A stretch of 64,000 nucleotides of DNA from Marinobacterium alkalitolerans (GCF_017776525.1 NZ_JACVEW010000011.1:1-64000), one strand, 5' to 3'. Shown: positions 33,435 to 43,476, counted from the first letter of the stretch. The notes: a model not told the origin generated them from the letters alone. Program-made: numbers and translations.

Positions 33435-34943
33435 TCAAACCGCCTTGTGAGCGATGATGTCTTTCCACTTGGCCGGGCCTGTGGTGTGAACGGACTCGCC
33501 GGAGGTATCGACCGCTACGGTCACCGGCATATCCTTCACTTCAAACTCGTAGATCGCTTCCATCCCCAGTTCCGGGAAGGCGATAACGTCGGCGTGCGTG
33601 ATCGCCTTGGATACCAGGTAGGCGGCGCCACCCACAGCCATCAGGTAGACGGCCTGGTTGTCCTTGATCGCGTCGATGGCGATCGGGCCACGCTCGGATT
33701 TGCCGATCATGCCCAGCAGGCCGGTGCTTTCCAGGATCTGACGCGTGAACTTGTCCATGCGGGTAGACGTTGTCGGGCCAGCCGGGCCAACCACTTCGTC
33801 ACGGACCGGATCGACCGGACCCACGTAGTAGATAAAGCGGCCTTTCAGGTCCACCGGCAGCTCTTCGCCGTTGTTCAGCATTTCGACCATGCGCTTGTGC
33901 GCAGCGTCACGACCGGTCAGCATCTTGCCGTTGAGCAGGATGGTTTCGCCGACTTTCCACTCTTTCACCGCTTCCGGGGTGATCTCGTCCAGGTTCACGC
34001 GACGGGTATTGGCACCAACCTCGAAGGTCACTTCCGGCCAGTCATCCAGGCTCGGCGGCGTCAGCACGGCCGGGCCATTGCCGTTCAGGGTGAAGTGGGT
34101 GTGACGGGTGGCGGCACAGTTCGGGATCATGCACACCGGCAGCGAAGCCGCATGGGTCGGATAATCCTTGATCTTCACGTCCAGGATAGTGGTCAGGCCG
34201 CCCAGGCCCTGAGCACCGATACCCAGTGCGTTCACCGCGTCCATGATCTCCAGACGCAGCTCTTCGACGCGGTTCTGCGGGCCACGTTCACGCAGCTCGT
34301 GAATGTCGATCGGGTCCATCAGAGACTCTTTTGCCAGTACCGCAGCCTTTTCGGCAGTACCGCCGATACCGATACCCAGCATGCCCGGCGGACACCAGCC
34401 AGCGCCCATGGTCGGAACAGTCTTGACGATCCAGTCGACGATGCTGTCAGACGGGTTCAGCATGACCATCTTGGATTTGTTCTCAGAACCACCACCCTTG
34501 GCCGCCACGTGCACTTCCACTTCGTCGCCTTCAACGATTTCGTAGTGGATAACCGCCGGGGTATTGTCCTTGGTGTTCTGACGCTTGCCGGCCGGATCGG
34601 CCAGAATGGAAGCGCGCAGCACGTTATCCGGATTCATGTAGGCACGGCGCACACCTTCGTTGACCATGTCGGTCACGGACATCTTGGCGTCCCACTGCAC
34701 GTTCATGCCGACTTTCAGGAACACGGTCACGATGCCGGTATCCTGGCATATCGGACGGTGACCCTCAGCACACATGCGAGAGTTGATCAGGATCTGCGCC
34801 ATGGCATCCTTCGCCGCCGGGTTTTCCTCTTTCAGATAGGCTTCGTGCACACCTTGAACGAAGTCGATCGGGTGGTAGTAGGAAATGAACTGCAGCGCAT
34901 CGGCGACGCTGTTGATGAAATCATCCTGGCGAATAACGCTCAT
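33435..34943 (-). CDS. fumA: Class I fumarate hydratase (4Fe-4S)
   Basis: This 502-residue cytosolic enzyme of the citric acid cycle interconverts fumarate and malate. It combines the alpha and beta fumarase domains in one chain, as in FumA/FumB. The cluster ligands are visible: Cys66 in PICQDTG, Cys184 in GWCPPGM and Cys276 in PNCAATRH. KGGGSENKSK and the C-terminal GPTTSTRMD and AYLVSKAI segments are also present. The 4Fe-4S cluster makes it sensitive to oxygen and iron supply, which is notable next to an iron uptake block. It is monocistronic, with its own terminator. Confidence 0.95.
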   Translation of the reverse strand: MSVIRQDDFINSVADALQFISYYHPIDFVQGVHEAYLKEENPAAKDAMAQILINSRMCAEGHRPICQDTGIVTVFLKVGMNVQWDAKMSVTDMVNEGVRRAYMNPDNVLRASILADPAGKRQNTKDNTPAVIHYEIVEGDEVEVHVAAKGGGSENKSKMVMLNPSDSIVDWIVKTVPTMGAGWCPPGMLGIGIGGTAEKAAVLAKESLMDPIDIHELRERGPQNRVEELRLEIMDAVNALGIGAQGLGGLTTILDVKIKDYPTHAASLPVCMIPNCAATRHTHFTLNGNGPAVLTPPSLDDWPEVTFEVGANTRRVNLDEITPEAVKEWKVGETILLNGKMLTGRDAAHKRMVEMLNNGEELPVDLKGRFIYYVGPVDPVRDEVVGPAGPTTSTRMDKFTRQILESTGLLGMIGKSERGPIAIDAIKDNQAVYLMAVGGAAYLVSKAITHADVIAFPELGMEAIYEFEVKDMPVTVAVDTSGESVHTTGPAKWKDIIAHKAV

Positions 34944-35074
34944 TGACGACTCTCCAATCTGCTGGGTTTGGGTTCATTGCGTACGAACGATGCCGGAGGG
35001 CACATCCGAACACGGACAGAATCTGGTGGCGCATTATACACCAATTTAGCCGCTGGATTTCTCGGGTATTGGTA

Positions 35075-35965
35075 TTAGAAAGGCAAGGGCCAGGGGTTGA
35101 TCAGTGCCAGGCAAAACAGCAGCCCGAAGCCAAGCAGCACGCGGGCTGTCGCTGGCGTAATCGGCGTCCGCAGGCTGGCAGGCGCGCCGAGCAGCCGTAA
35201 TGGCTTTCGCACCAGCGGCAGGCTCAACAGCACCCAGAAGGCTCCGGGCAAGAGACCCAGCCACAACAGCAACGCCACACTGAGATAGGCCAGTGCCAAC
35301 AGTGCCTGATACAGGCGGACACCGGCCGTATAGCCGATTCGCACCGTCAGTGTTTCAAGCCCCTCGTGCCGGTCCTGCTCGTAGTCACGCAGCTCGTTGC
35401 TCAGCAGGAGCAGCGACACCAGCACACTGACCGGCACGGATTGCAGTACCAGCGCGGTATTCAGCTCTGCTCCCAGCGCCACGGCACTGCCGGCAATCAT
35501 CAGTATGCCCATCAGCCAGAACACCAGCACAACCCCGAGCCCACGGCTTTTATAATTGATCGGGCTGAGTGTGTATCCCAGCGCCCCCAGCAGCCCGAGC
35601 ACACAGAGCAGTAAAAAGCCCAGTCCCTGTTGCGCCACGAAGTACAGCCCGATCACGGCCGCGATCAGGAAACAGCCCATTCCGGCCCGAAAGTTACGCC
35701 GCACGGCCACAATCAACCGGTCTGCGTCCGGCTGATGCCGCAAGGTCTTGATGTCGGCGTAATCGTTGATCAGGTTCACCCCGGCCTGCAGTAACACCCC
35801 GCCGGCCAGAACCATGAGACTTTCCAGCAGAGAGATCGGCACCTGACGCGCCGCCAGTACCACCCCGATCAGGCAGGTCACCATCGCCACCGGGAACGAA
35901 AAAGGCCGCAGAGCTCTCAAAAAGCGGTACTTCCCCGCCCGTGCGGCGGAGGTAGGAGTTGCCAT
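35075..35965 (-). CDS. UbiA-type prenyltransferase, MenA-like
   Basis: This inner-membrane protein has 296 residues and about eight helices from ATG 35965 (MATPTSAARAG). Longer in-frame starts lie in or before the terminator of the upstream gene and are unlikely. The two Asp-rich prenyl-diphosphate sites are INDYADIKTLRHQPDAD and NELRDYEQDRHEGLETLTVRIG, the second as in 1,4-dihydroxy-2-naphthoate prenyltransferases. No other menaquinone gene is visible in the window, so the aromatic acceptor is uncertain. It lies 131 bases upstream of the fumarase gene, which may share its transcript. Confidence 0.85.
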   Translation of the reverse strand: MATPTSAARAGKYRFLRALRPFSFPVAMVTCLIGVVLAARQVPISLLESLMVLAGGVLLQAGVNLINDYADIKTLRHQPDADRLIVAVRRNFRAGMGCFLIAAVIGLYFVAQQGLGFLLLCVLGLLGALGYTLSPINYKSRGLGVVLVFWLMGILMIAGSAVALGAELNTALVLQSVPVSVLVSLLLLSNELRDYEQDRHEGLETLTVRIGYTAGVRLYQALLALAYLSVALLLWLGLLPGAFWVLLSLPLVRKPLRLLGAPASLRTPITPATARVLLGFGLLFCLALINPWPLPF

Positions 35966-35991
35966 CAACGCAGATATCCTGTGCATAAAAA

Positions 35992-36010
35992 AAGGGAGCC
36001 AGGCTCCCTT
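35992..36010 (-). terminator. Intrinsic terminator after trhP
   Basis: The stem AAGGGAGCC/GGCTCCCTT is followed on the minus strand by a run of T (TTTTTTTT). It ends the four-gene operon 39507-36027 and argues that the next gene starts downstream of it. Confidence 0.92.
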
Positions 36011-36026
36011 GATTGAAACTGAAGCC

Positions 36027-37424
36027 TCAGCCCCGCTCGGGCGCATTCGGCAGATCTCGCATCAGCAGCGCATAGGTCATATCGGTATTGAAATTGACCG
36101 GAATGCTGACACGGTGGCCGGACCCCGGTGCCACTTCGGCCTGCTGACCTTTCCTGTTCAGCATCTCCTGCAGCTTGAAGCGCTTGTTACCCGCGGGGGT
36201 CATCAACTCCAGGGTATCCCCCAGCTCAAAGCGGTTTTTCACATCCACCTCGATGAAGCCTTTCTGCGCATCATGCCCGGTAATTTCGCCAACAAACTGC
36301 TGATGCACGCCCACGGAGTTGCCGGTTTCGTAATTCTGATACTCGTCATGCACGTGGCGGCGGTAGAAGCCTTCCGTATAGCCACGGTTGGCCAGGTTCT
36401 CCAGCGTATCCATCAGGCTCATGTCGAAGGGCTTGCCGGCGACGGCATCATCGATCGCCTTACGATAGGCCTGGGCGGTGCGCGCCACGTAATAGTGGGA
36501 CTTGGTACGCCCTTCGATCTTGAGCGAGTCGACGCCCATCTCGGCCAGCTTGTGCACGTGCTGGATGGCGCGCAGGTCCTTGGAGTTCATGATGTAGGTA
36601 CCATGCTCATCCTCAAACGCCGGCATGTACTCACCCGGGCGGGTCTCTTCCTGCAACAGGAAGATCTTGTCGGAGGGCTCACCTTCCCCCAACGCCGGCT
36701 GCCCAGCGCCAGCCCTGGGATCAAATGACTGCACCGGCACCACATCACCGGACTCATCCTCTTTCGCCTCGTGCGCGTCATACTTCCAGCGACAGGCGTT
36801 GGTGCAGGTGCCCTGGTTCGGGTCGCGGTGGTTGATATAGCCGGACAGCAGGCAACGACCGGAGTAGGCGATACAGAGCGAGCCGTGAACGAATACTTCC
36901 AGTTCGATCTCGGGACACTGCTGGCGGATCTCGGCCACCTCGTCCAGCGACAGCTCACGGGACAGGATGATGCGCTCGATGCCGGCACGGTGCCAGAACT
37001 TCACCGAGGCCCAGTTCATGGTGTTGGACTGGACCGACAGGTGGATCGGCAGATCCGGGTACTTGTCCTTGACCATCATGATCAGACCGGGGTCGGACAT
37101 GATCAGCGCATCCGGTCCCATGGCGATCACCGGATCCAGATCCTTCATGTAGGTCTTGAGCTTGGAGTTGTGCGGCAGAATATTGCTGGCCACAAAAAAC
37201 TTCTTGCCCAGTTCATGGGCGATGCGAATCCCTTCCGCCAGATTATCGTGCGTGAAATCGTTGTTGCGTACACGCAGGCTGTAACGGGGCTGACCTGCAT
37301 AGACAGCATCCGCACCGTAAGCGAATGCATACTTCATGTTTTTCAGTGTCCCGGCCGGGGACAGCAGTTCGGGTGATCGCATAGGGGTAGTCGTATCTTG
37401 TTTCGTGGGCCCGATGCCTTGCAT
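36027..37424 (-). CDS. trhP: tRNA hydroxylation protein TrhP (U32 family)
   Basis: This protein has 465 residues (or 451 if started at ATG 37382, MRSPELLSPAG, which matches E. coli YegQ). It belongs to peptidase family U32 in name, but TrhP acts in prephenate-dependent 5-hydroxylation of U34 in tRNA. The U32 signature is clear: ELEVFVHGSLCIAYSGRCLLSGYINHRDPNQGTCTNACRW, with four Cys that may hold an Fe-S cluster, and LKIEGRTKSHYYVARTAQAYRKAID. The ATG at 37424 overlaps the thpR stop (TGATG), so translational coupling favours the longer form. Confidence 0.93.
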   Translation of the reverse strand: MQGIGPTKQDTTTPMRSPELLSPAGTLKNMKYAFAYGADAVYAGQPRYSLRVRNNDFTHDNLAEGIRIAHELGKKFFVASNILPHNSKLKTYMKDLDPVIAMGPDALIMSDPGLIMMVKDKYPDLPIHLSVQSNTMNWASVKFWHRAGIERIILSRELSLDEVAEIRQQCPEIELEVFVHGSLCIAYSGRCLLSGYINHRDPNQGTCTNACRWKYDAHEAKEDESGDVVPVQSFDPRAGAGQPALGEGEPSDKIFLLQEETRPGEYMPAFEDEHGTYIMNSKDLRAIQHVHKLAEMGVDSLKIEGRTKSHYYVARTAQAYRKAIDDAVAGKPFDMSLMDTLENLANRGYTEGFYRRHVHDEYQNYETGNSVGVHQQFVGEITGHDAQKGFIEVDVKNRFELGDTLELMTPAGNKRFKLQEMLNRKGQQAEVAPGSGHRVSIPVNFNTDMTYALLMRDLPNAPERG

Positions 37425-37978
37425 CAGGTGGACAGGTGTACATCAAACAGCGGCGTGTAAATGGATCCACGCTCACCGGGACGGCTCTGGTACAACACCA
37501 CAGAGTCTGCCGGTGTGGTCAAGCCCGGCTCCGGCCAGGACTCTGGGACCTCGAATCGGTTCCGAGCAGGCAATCGCGCCAGCGTCACATGGGGCTTGAA
37601 ATCGCGCTCATCATACCGGATTCCGGCCTTTTTGGCGATATTCACCATCCGCAGATGCAGGGCTTCCAGCGCCTCATGATGGCTGGTCAGGGCCGCCAGC
37701 ACCGACAGGCGAGGATTGGCGCGGTAATAGCCCAGATGATCCAGTGGCACCATGAAGGCCGGCTGGTCCTGCAGCCCCTCGCGGGCAATGGCTTCCAGCT
37801 CGGACACCTGATCCAGCGTCACATTGCCCAAAAAGCACAGCGTCAAATGATAGTTGGTCGAATCGACCCACTGCGCATCCAGCCCACGATCATATTCGCA
37901 CAGGGTATCGGCGCAGTCCGACAAGGGACGCGCGATTCGCTCGGGGATCGGCAACGCAAAAAAAGTTCTGATCTTCAT
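37424..37978 (-). CDS. thpR: RNA 2',3'-cyclic phosphodiesterase / LigT-like ligase
   Basis: This 184-residue cytosolic 2H phosphoesterase carries its two catalytic HxT motifs in NYHLTLCFLG (about residue 44) and KPHVTLARL (about residue 129). Length and the start MKIRTFFALPIPE are normal. Members open 2',3'-cyclic phosphates or join tRNA half-molecules with a 2'-5' bond in vitro; the cellular role is not settled. It precedes trhP with a one-base overlap, linking two tRNA/RNA enzymes in one operon. Confidence 0.93.
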   Translation of the reverse strand: MKIRTFFALPIPERIARPLSDCADTLCEYDRGLDAQWVDSTNYHLTLCFLGNVTLDQVSELEAIAREGLQDQPAFMVPLDHLGYYRANPRLSVLAALTSHHEALEALHLRMVNIAKKAGIRYDERDFKPHVTLARLPARNRFEVPESWPEPGLTTPADSVVLYQSRPGERGSIYTPLFDVHLST

Positions 37979-38002
37979 AAGCAGGTTTCAGCGCGGGGCC
38001 GA

Positions 38003-38626
38003 TCAGGCCCCCTTCGCCCTGTCCATCAAGCGTTTCTGCGCCGGATGAGACAGCACGGATTTCACCCACCGGTGCACATTCGGATAGGCCGAGTAATCAA
38101 AACCGGTCAGCTTGGGCCAGCTCAGCACCAGCGCACCGTGGATATCGGCGATGGTAAAACGGTTGTCGCTCAGCCACTCCTGCCCGTCCAGCTGCCGTTC
38201 CAGCAGTGGCAGAAAACGGTTCAGTTCGTTACCGGCACGCTCCATCACGGCCTGATCCGGGTTGTCGCGGTTGAACTTGAACTTGAACTGGATCAGCATG
38301 TCCAGAGCAGGCACTTCCAGCTGATTACTGATATAGAGTGACCAGCGCAGAATGTCCGCCTCGGCAGCCGGCGTATCAGCCCAGAGCCGCCCTTCGCCGT
38401 ACTGGCGCGCCAGGTAATAGAGAATCGCCTGAGTTTCAAACAGGACCAGATCCCCATCCACCAGCGTCGGGATCTTGCCGGTGGGGTTCAGGGCGCGGTA
38501 TTCCTCGGACTGCGTCTGCTCACTCCGAGGCAGCATATCGACGCTCTCATATTCAAGGCCCAGCTCTTCAAGCGCCAGCATCACCATACCGGCACGGGAA
38601 AACACACTGCCATATACCTTGATCAA
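38003..38626 (-). CDS. Glutathione S-transferase family protein
   Basis: This 207-residue cytosolic protein has an N-terminal thioredoxin-like domain (MIKVYGSVFSRAGMVMLALEELGLEYE, with Ser in the catalytic region, and NPTGKIPTLVDGDLVLFETQAILYYLA binding glutathione) and a helical C-terminal domain (DNRFTIADIHGALVLSWPK). It conjugates or exchanges glutathione on an unknown substrate. It sits 24 bases before thpR and 17 after the coiled-coil gene, within the same operon. Confidence 0.92.
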   Translation of the reverse strand: MIKVYGSVFSRAGMVMLALEELGLEYESVDMLPRSEQTQSEEYRALNPTGKIPTLVDGDLVLFETQAILYYLARQYGEGRLWADTPAAEADILRWSLYISNQLEVPALDMLIQFKFKFNRDNPDQAVMERAGNELNRFLPLLERQLDGQEWLSDNRFTIADIHGALVLSWPKLTGFDYSAYPNVHRWVKSVLSHPAQKRLMDRAKGA

Positions 38627-38643
38627 CGTTGTTACTCCTGGTG

Positions 38644-39507
38644 TTAACTTGATTGCTGCATCTGCAGCTGAAGATTATTCAATTGCTGACGGATGCGCAG
38701 CAGATCCTGACTCAGCTGACGGCGGGTACCGTCGATCGCCTTGATCGCCTGCTCATTCTGGCGAATGCGCTGCGCCAGCTCCGCGCTCAGGCTGCTGTCG
38801 CCTTCGATTTCAGCCAGCTGTTCAGCCAGCTCTTGCTGCACCTGCAGACGCCCTTCGGATTCCAGTTTCAGGCTGCGCTCCAGAGTATCCAGCTGACGTT
38901 CGAGACTGCCCACACGCGCCTCGGCCCGCTTGGCCTGACTGCCCAGTTCGGCTTCAAGGCCCTCGATGCCGGCCTGAAGGCCCGCAATCTGATCGGTCTT
39001 TTTCTGCAGGCCTGACAACGTAGCGCCCAGCTCGGACTGCTGCTGTTCAAGTGCCTTGAGGGCTTGGGCCTGCTGCTCAAGCTGCGGCTTGTTGCGCTGA
39101 TAGGACACGGTCCAAAGCTTGGCAATTTCGGAATCAAAATGGGCATACTTTTCCTTGGCCCGTTGATTCATCTCCTGCAGGCGCTGCTGCAGTGTTTGCC
39201 CCGACTGCTCGGCACTGTCACTGGTGACGGCCAGGCTGTCCTCAAGTGACGCCAGACGTGAGCGGGATTCTTCCAGTGACCGGGACAGCTCATCAATGCG
39301 TGCCTGCTGCTCGATCAGGGTATAGCCCAGATAGCCTCCGCCTGCGGCCAGCAACAGCAGAATCAGCGTCAACAGCCAACTGCCACGGCCGGAAGCCGAG
39401 GGCTCTGACGGAATGGAACCGGGGTTGGGCGCAGCAGCCTGCTGCGGTTCGGCGGACAGTGACTCAAGTGAATCCGGGTTCAGCCCGGGCTCTTTACGCT
39501 CAGCCAT
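38644..39507 (-). CDS. Membrane-anchored coiled-coil protein of unknown function
   Basis: This 287-residue protein has a Pro/Ser-rich cytoplasmic tail (about residues 1-40), one membrane helix (about 43-63, WLLTLILLLLAAGGGYLGYTLI) and a long coiled coil to the end, with many Gln, Glu, Leu and Arg heptads. It contains the small segment NQRAKEKYAHFDSEIAKLWTVSYQRNKP, which interrupts the coil and may be the functional part. I do not recognise a named family. It is the first gene of the operon with GST, thpR and trhP, downstream of the groEL terminator. Confidence 0.8.
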   Translation of the reverse strand: MAERKEPGLNPDSLESLSAEPQQAAAPNPGSIPSEPSASGRGSWLLTLILLLLAAGGGYLGYTLIEQQARIDELSRSLEESRSRLASLEDSLAVTSDSAEQSGQTLQQRLQEMNQRAKEKYAHFDSEIAKLWTVSYQRNKPQLEQQAQALKALEQQQSELGATLSGLQKKTDQIAGLQAGIEGLEAELGSQAKRAEARVGSLERQLDTLERSLKLESEGRLQVQQELAEQLAEIEGDSSLSAELAQRIRQNEQAIKAIDGTRRQLSQDLLRIRQQLNNLQLQMQQSS

Positions 39508-39564
39508 GTATCAGTATTCCCTGCATCGGAGCGATCAACACTAGCAGTTTTGCCAAAAACGAAA

Positions 39565-39586
39565 AAGCCCCGCACAGGCGGGGCTT
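39565..39586 (-). terminator. Intrinsic terminator after groEL
   Basis: The stem AAGCCCCGC-ACAG-GCGGGGCTT is followed on the minus strand by TTTTCGTTTTT, 38 bases after the groEL stop. Confidence 0.93.
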
Positions 39587-39623
39587 GTGGCGCATCAAGT
39601 GCACACGGAACGGGAACGGCTGA

Positions 39624-41276
<1,653 letters not shown>

Positions 41277-41333
41277 TTACAATTCTGTATCGAGTTGAAA
41301 ATTGCTGTATTAGCGCGACGCGAAACTGAAGAC

Positions 41334-41627
41334 TCAGTCTTCCAGGACGCCGTAAATTTCACTTTCCTGCATGATCAGCAGCTCGTCACCGTCGATTTTG
41401 ACAGTGTTGGAGCCGGCGTACTGACCGAACAGGACTTTGTCACCCACTTTGACGGAAGGCGCCTGCACCTCACCGTTGTTGAGCGTACGGCCCGGGCCGA
41501 CTGCCACGACTTCACCACGGTTGGGCTTCTCGGCTGCAGAACCCGGCAGGACGATACCGCCAGCCGTAGTGGTCTCTTCTTCGCTGCGGCGAACTACAAC
41601 ACGGTCGTGAAGTGGACGAATTTTCAT
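41334..41627 (-). CDS. groS: Co-chaperonin GroES
   Basis: This 97-residue subunit forms the heptameric lid of GroEL. It starts at ATG 41627 ([14 protein letters not shown]) with AGGAG as ribosome site; a longer reading frame to 41741 runs through the promoter and is not coding. The mobile loop ([23 protein letters not shown]) and the [15 protein letters not shown] end are typical. Confidence 0.98.
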   Translation of the reverse strand: MKIRPLHDRVVVRRSEEETTTAGGIVLPGSAAEKPNRGEVVAVGPGRTLNNGEVQAPSVKVGDKVLFGQYAGSNTVKIDGDELLIMQESEIYGVLED

Positions 41628-41677
41628 CTGGTTGTTCTCCTGGTATGTAGGATCCAATGCGATGTTGTTGTTAACGT

Positions 41678-41699
41678 CGGACACGGAGAGTGTCCGAAA
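41678..41699. promoter_or_regulatory. Hairpin in groES leader
   Basis: The inverted repeat CGGACAC-GGAGA-GTGTCCG lies in the transcribed leader between the sigma-32-like promoter and groES. It could stabilise the mRNA; no T tract follows. It is not a CIRCE element (no TTAGCACTC repeat). Confidence 0.45.
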
Positions 41700-41713
41700 T
41701 CGGTTTGCATCTT

Positions 41714-41742
41714 TAATGGGGGGAGACCAACAGGTTTTCAAT
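41714..41742 (-). promoter_or_regulatory. Sigma-32-like heat-shock promoter P2 of groESL
   Basis: On the minus strand TTGAAA (-35) is separated by 14 bases from CCCCATTA (-10), a close match to the RpoH consensus CTTGAAA-N13-15-CCCCAT. It lies about 90 bases upstream of groES. Confidence 0.75.
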
Positions 41743-41796
41743 ACCTGAGCTGCAATTTTTTTTGCAGCGGGCGGTGCCCCACATCCTGTGTCCTAC

Positions 41797-41823
41797 AGTG
41801 GGGGCAGTGGCGGGTTTTTCAAG
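41797..41823 (-). promoter_or_regulatory. Sigma-32-like heat-shock promoter P1 of groESL
   Basis: On the minus strand a perfect CTTGAAA (-35) is followed after 13 bases by CCCCACT (-10), a near match to the RpoH consensus. It is about 80 bases upstream of P2 and just beyond the fxsA stop, so groESL may have tandem heat-shock promoters. Confidence 0.7.
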
Positions 41824-41840
41824 TCAGAAACAGAAGGATT

Positions 41841-42329
41841 TCAGTCCCGGCGTTCATACTCGCCGTCGATGATATCGCCTTCGCGGGGCGGCACAGAGTC
41901 CTGATGTGGCCCATGCGGCCCATGTGGCCCATGTGGCCCTGAATAGTGTGCATGCGTACCGGCCTGACCCGCCGCAATGATGGTAAAGCGGCTCAGCAGC
42001 CCTTTCACCACTGTCTTGCGAATGGCGGGAATCAGACAACTGAACCCCACCACATCCGTCACGAACCCCGGGGTCACCAGCAGAGCGCCGCCCACGGCCA
42101 GCACGATACCTTCGACCATTTCCTGGCCGGGCACTTCGCCCTGATCCATCCGCTGCTGCGCCCGCGCCAGCGTCGACAGCCCCTGCTGACGCAGCATGTT
42201 GACGCCAATAAACGCAGACAGCAGAACCAGACCAACCGTATACCAGGCACCTATCGCCTGCCCCACCTGGATCAGGATCGTGATTTCGATGATCGGAACG
42301 ATGATGAACAGCAAAAACAGAAAACGCAT
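41841..42329 (-). CDS. fxsA: FxsA membrane protein
   Basis: This inner-membrane protein has 162 residues from ATG 42329 (MRFLFLLFIIVPIIEI). Four hydrophobic segments and the signature FIIVPIIEITILIQVGQAIGAWYTVGLVLLSAFIGVNMLRQQG, RMDQGEVPGQEMVEGIVLAVGGALLVTPGFVTD are those of FxsA, named for suppression of phage exclusion in E. coli. The cytoplasmic tail contains the tandem repeat GPHGPHGPHGPH encoded by near-identical 9-base units, a His-rich stretch that might bind metal. Its position upstream of groES is common in gammaproteobacteria. Confidence 0.93.
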   Translation of the reverse strand: MRFLFLLFIIVPIIEITILIQVGQAIGAWYTVGLVLLSAFIGVNMLRQQGLSTLARAQQRMDQGEVPGQEMVEGIVLAVGGALLVTPGFVTDVVGFSCLIPAIRKTVVKGLLSRFTIIAAGQAGTHAHYSGPHGPHGPHGPHQDSVPPREGDIIDGEYERRD

Positions 42330-42566
42330 GACAGCCTCTTGGAGTGAACCTTTGCCCGTTGGACGGGATTGTTTCATTTTTGTTCGGCTCAACCAAGCAC
42401 AGGAACAATGATCCACCCGATCAACAAATAAGTAAAAACCCTAATAGCAACAAGCACTTGCGAGCATATCGCGCAAACACGGAAGGCAAAAAATATTCGA
42501 TTATTACGCCTTTTAATGTCATTTTCATGGCAGATATAGACTTTTTGGACGATGACAACTAAATTG

Positions 42567-42595
42567 TTGCACTGCAATATGACGCACTGCACAAT
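42567..42595. promoter_or_regulatory. Repeated GCACTGCA motif upstream of SDR gene
   Basis: The octamer GCACTGCA occurs twice (42569-42576 and 42584-42591), 15 bases apart, flanked by ATTGT on the left (42563-42567) and ACAAT on the right (42591-42595). The spacing of about one and a half helical turns and the location 30-60 bases before the start suggest a regulator site. TGCACTGCA-type sequences are known for PhaR-like regulators of polyhydroxyalkanoate genes; the link is an inference. Confidence 0.45.
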
Positions 42596-42625
42596 AAGAA
42601 AGTATCCAAAAAAGAGGTGATACCC

Positions 42626-43387
42626 ATGGAGCTCAAAGACAAAGTAATCGTAGTAACAGGTGGTGGCCGTGGACTGGGCCGCGCGATGGCACTGGAGTTG
42701 GCCGACAAGGGCGCCAAGCTGGCACTGGTCGACCTCAACCAGGACGACCTGGACGAAACGGCCGGCCTCTGCATGGAAAAAGGCGTCGAAGCTCGCACCT
42801 ACACCGCCAACGTTGCTGATGAGGCTCAGGTTGAACAACTGTTCACCGAAATCGCCCGCGATTTCAGTGCGATCAACGGTCTGGTCAACAATGCCGGTAT
42901 CACCCGTGATGGTCTGTTCATCAAGGCCAAAGAGGGCCAGGTGGTCGGTAAAATGACCCTTGAGCAGTGGAATCAGGTGATTGACGTAAACCTGACCGGT
43001 ACCTTCCTGTGTGGCCGCGAAGCCGCCATCAAGATGATCGAAACCGGCTCCGAAGGCTGCATCATCAATATTTCTTCGGTTTCCCGCTCCGGCAACATGG
43101 GCCAGACCAACTACACCGCCACCAAGGCCGGTGTACAGGCGATGGCCGTGACCTGGTCCAAGGAGCTGGCACGCTATGGCATTCGCGCTGCCTCCATCGC
43201 ACCGGGCTACATCGGCACCGAGATGGTAATGAGCATGAAACCCGAAGCACTGGAAAAGATTGCGTCCGGTATCCCCGCCAAGCGCCTGGGCAAGCCGGAA
43301 GAAATTGCCAGAACCGTCAGCTTCATTTTTGAAAACGACTACGTGAACGGTCGCTGCCTCGAAATCGACGGCGCCCTGCGCATCTAG
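42626..43387 (+). CDS. Short-chain dehydrogenase/reductase, FabG-like
   Basis: This 253-residue NAD(P)-dependent oxidoreductase starts at ATG 42626 after AAAGAGG; a GTG at 42617 would overlap that site. The cofactor motif TGGGRGLG, the NNAG motif, catalytic Ser in INISSVSRSGN and YTATK (Tyr-x3-Lys) are intact, and the C-terminal DYVNGRCLEIDGALRI is FabG-like. Likely substrates are 3-oxoacyl-ACP or 3-oxoacyl-CoA, but the context gives no other fatty-acid gene. It is monocistronic, with a hairpin after the stop. Confidence 0.92.
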   Translation: MELKDKVIVVTGGGRGLGRAMALELADKGAKLALVDLNQDDLDETAGLCMEKGVEARTYTANVADEAQVEQLFTEIARDFSAINGLVNNAGITRDGLFIKAKEGQVVGKMTLEQWNQVIDVNLTGTFLCGREAAIKMIETGSEGCIINISSVSRSGNMGQTNYTATKAGVQAMAVTWSKELARYGIRAASIAPGYIGTEMVMSMKPEALEKIASGIPAKRLGKPEEIARTVSFIFENDYVNGRCLEIDGALRI

Positions 43388-43394
43388 CCGATTC

Positions 43395-43416
43395 GGCACG
43401 GCCTTCGGGCCGTGCC
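43395..43416 (+). terminator. Hairpin after SDR gene
   Basis: The strong stem GGCACGGCC-TTCG-GGCCGTGCC has a stable TTCG loop and lies 8 bases after the stop. It lacks a T tract but probably acts as a terminator or mRNA end. Confidence 0.7.
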
Positions 43417-43476
43417 CCTGCCATTCAGCTCGACTTTGATATACTCACCTGCTTTCACCAAGCAGGGAGCCAATCC

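Noticed and set aside
33447..34946. 499-codon open frame opposite the fumarase gene
   Set aside because: It mirrors fumA almost exactly in antisense, with His/Arg/Val-rich composition and no recognisable domain.
41628..41741. N-terminal extension of groES
   Set aside because: It would run through the leader and sigma-32-like promoter; MKIRPLHDR is the universal start and has its own ribosome binding site.
42389..43399. 336-codon open frame opposite the SDR gene
   Set aside because: Antisense to a complete SDR with intact catalytic motifs; Gly/His/Val-rich composition is typical of such shadows.
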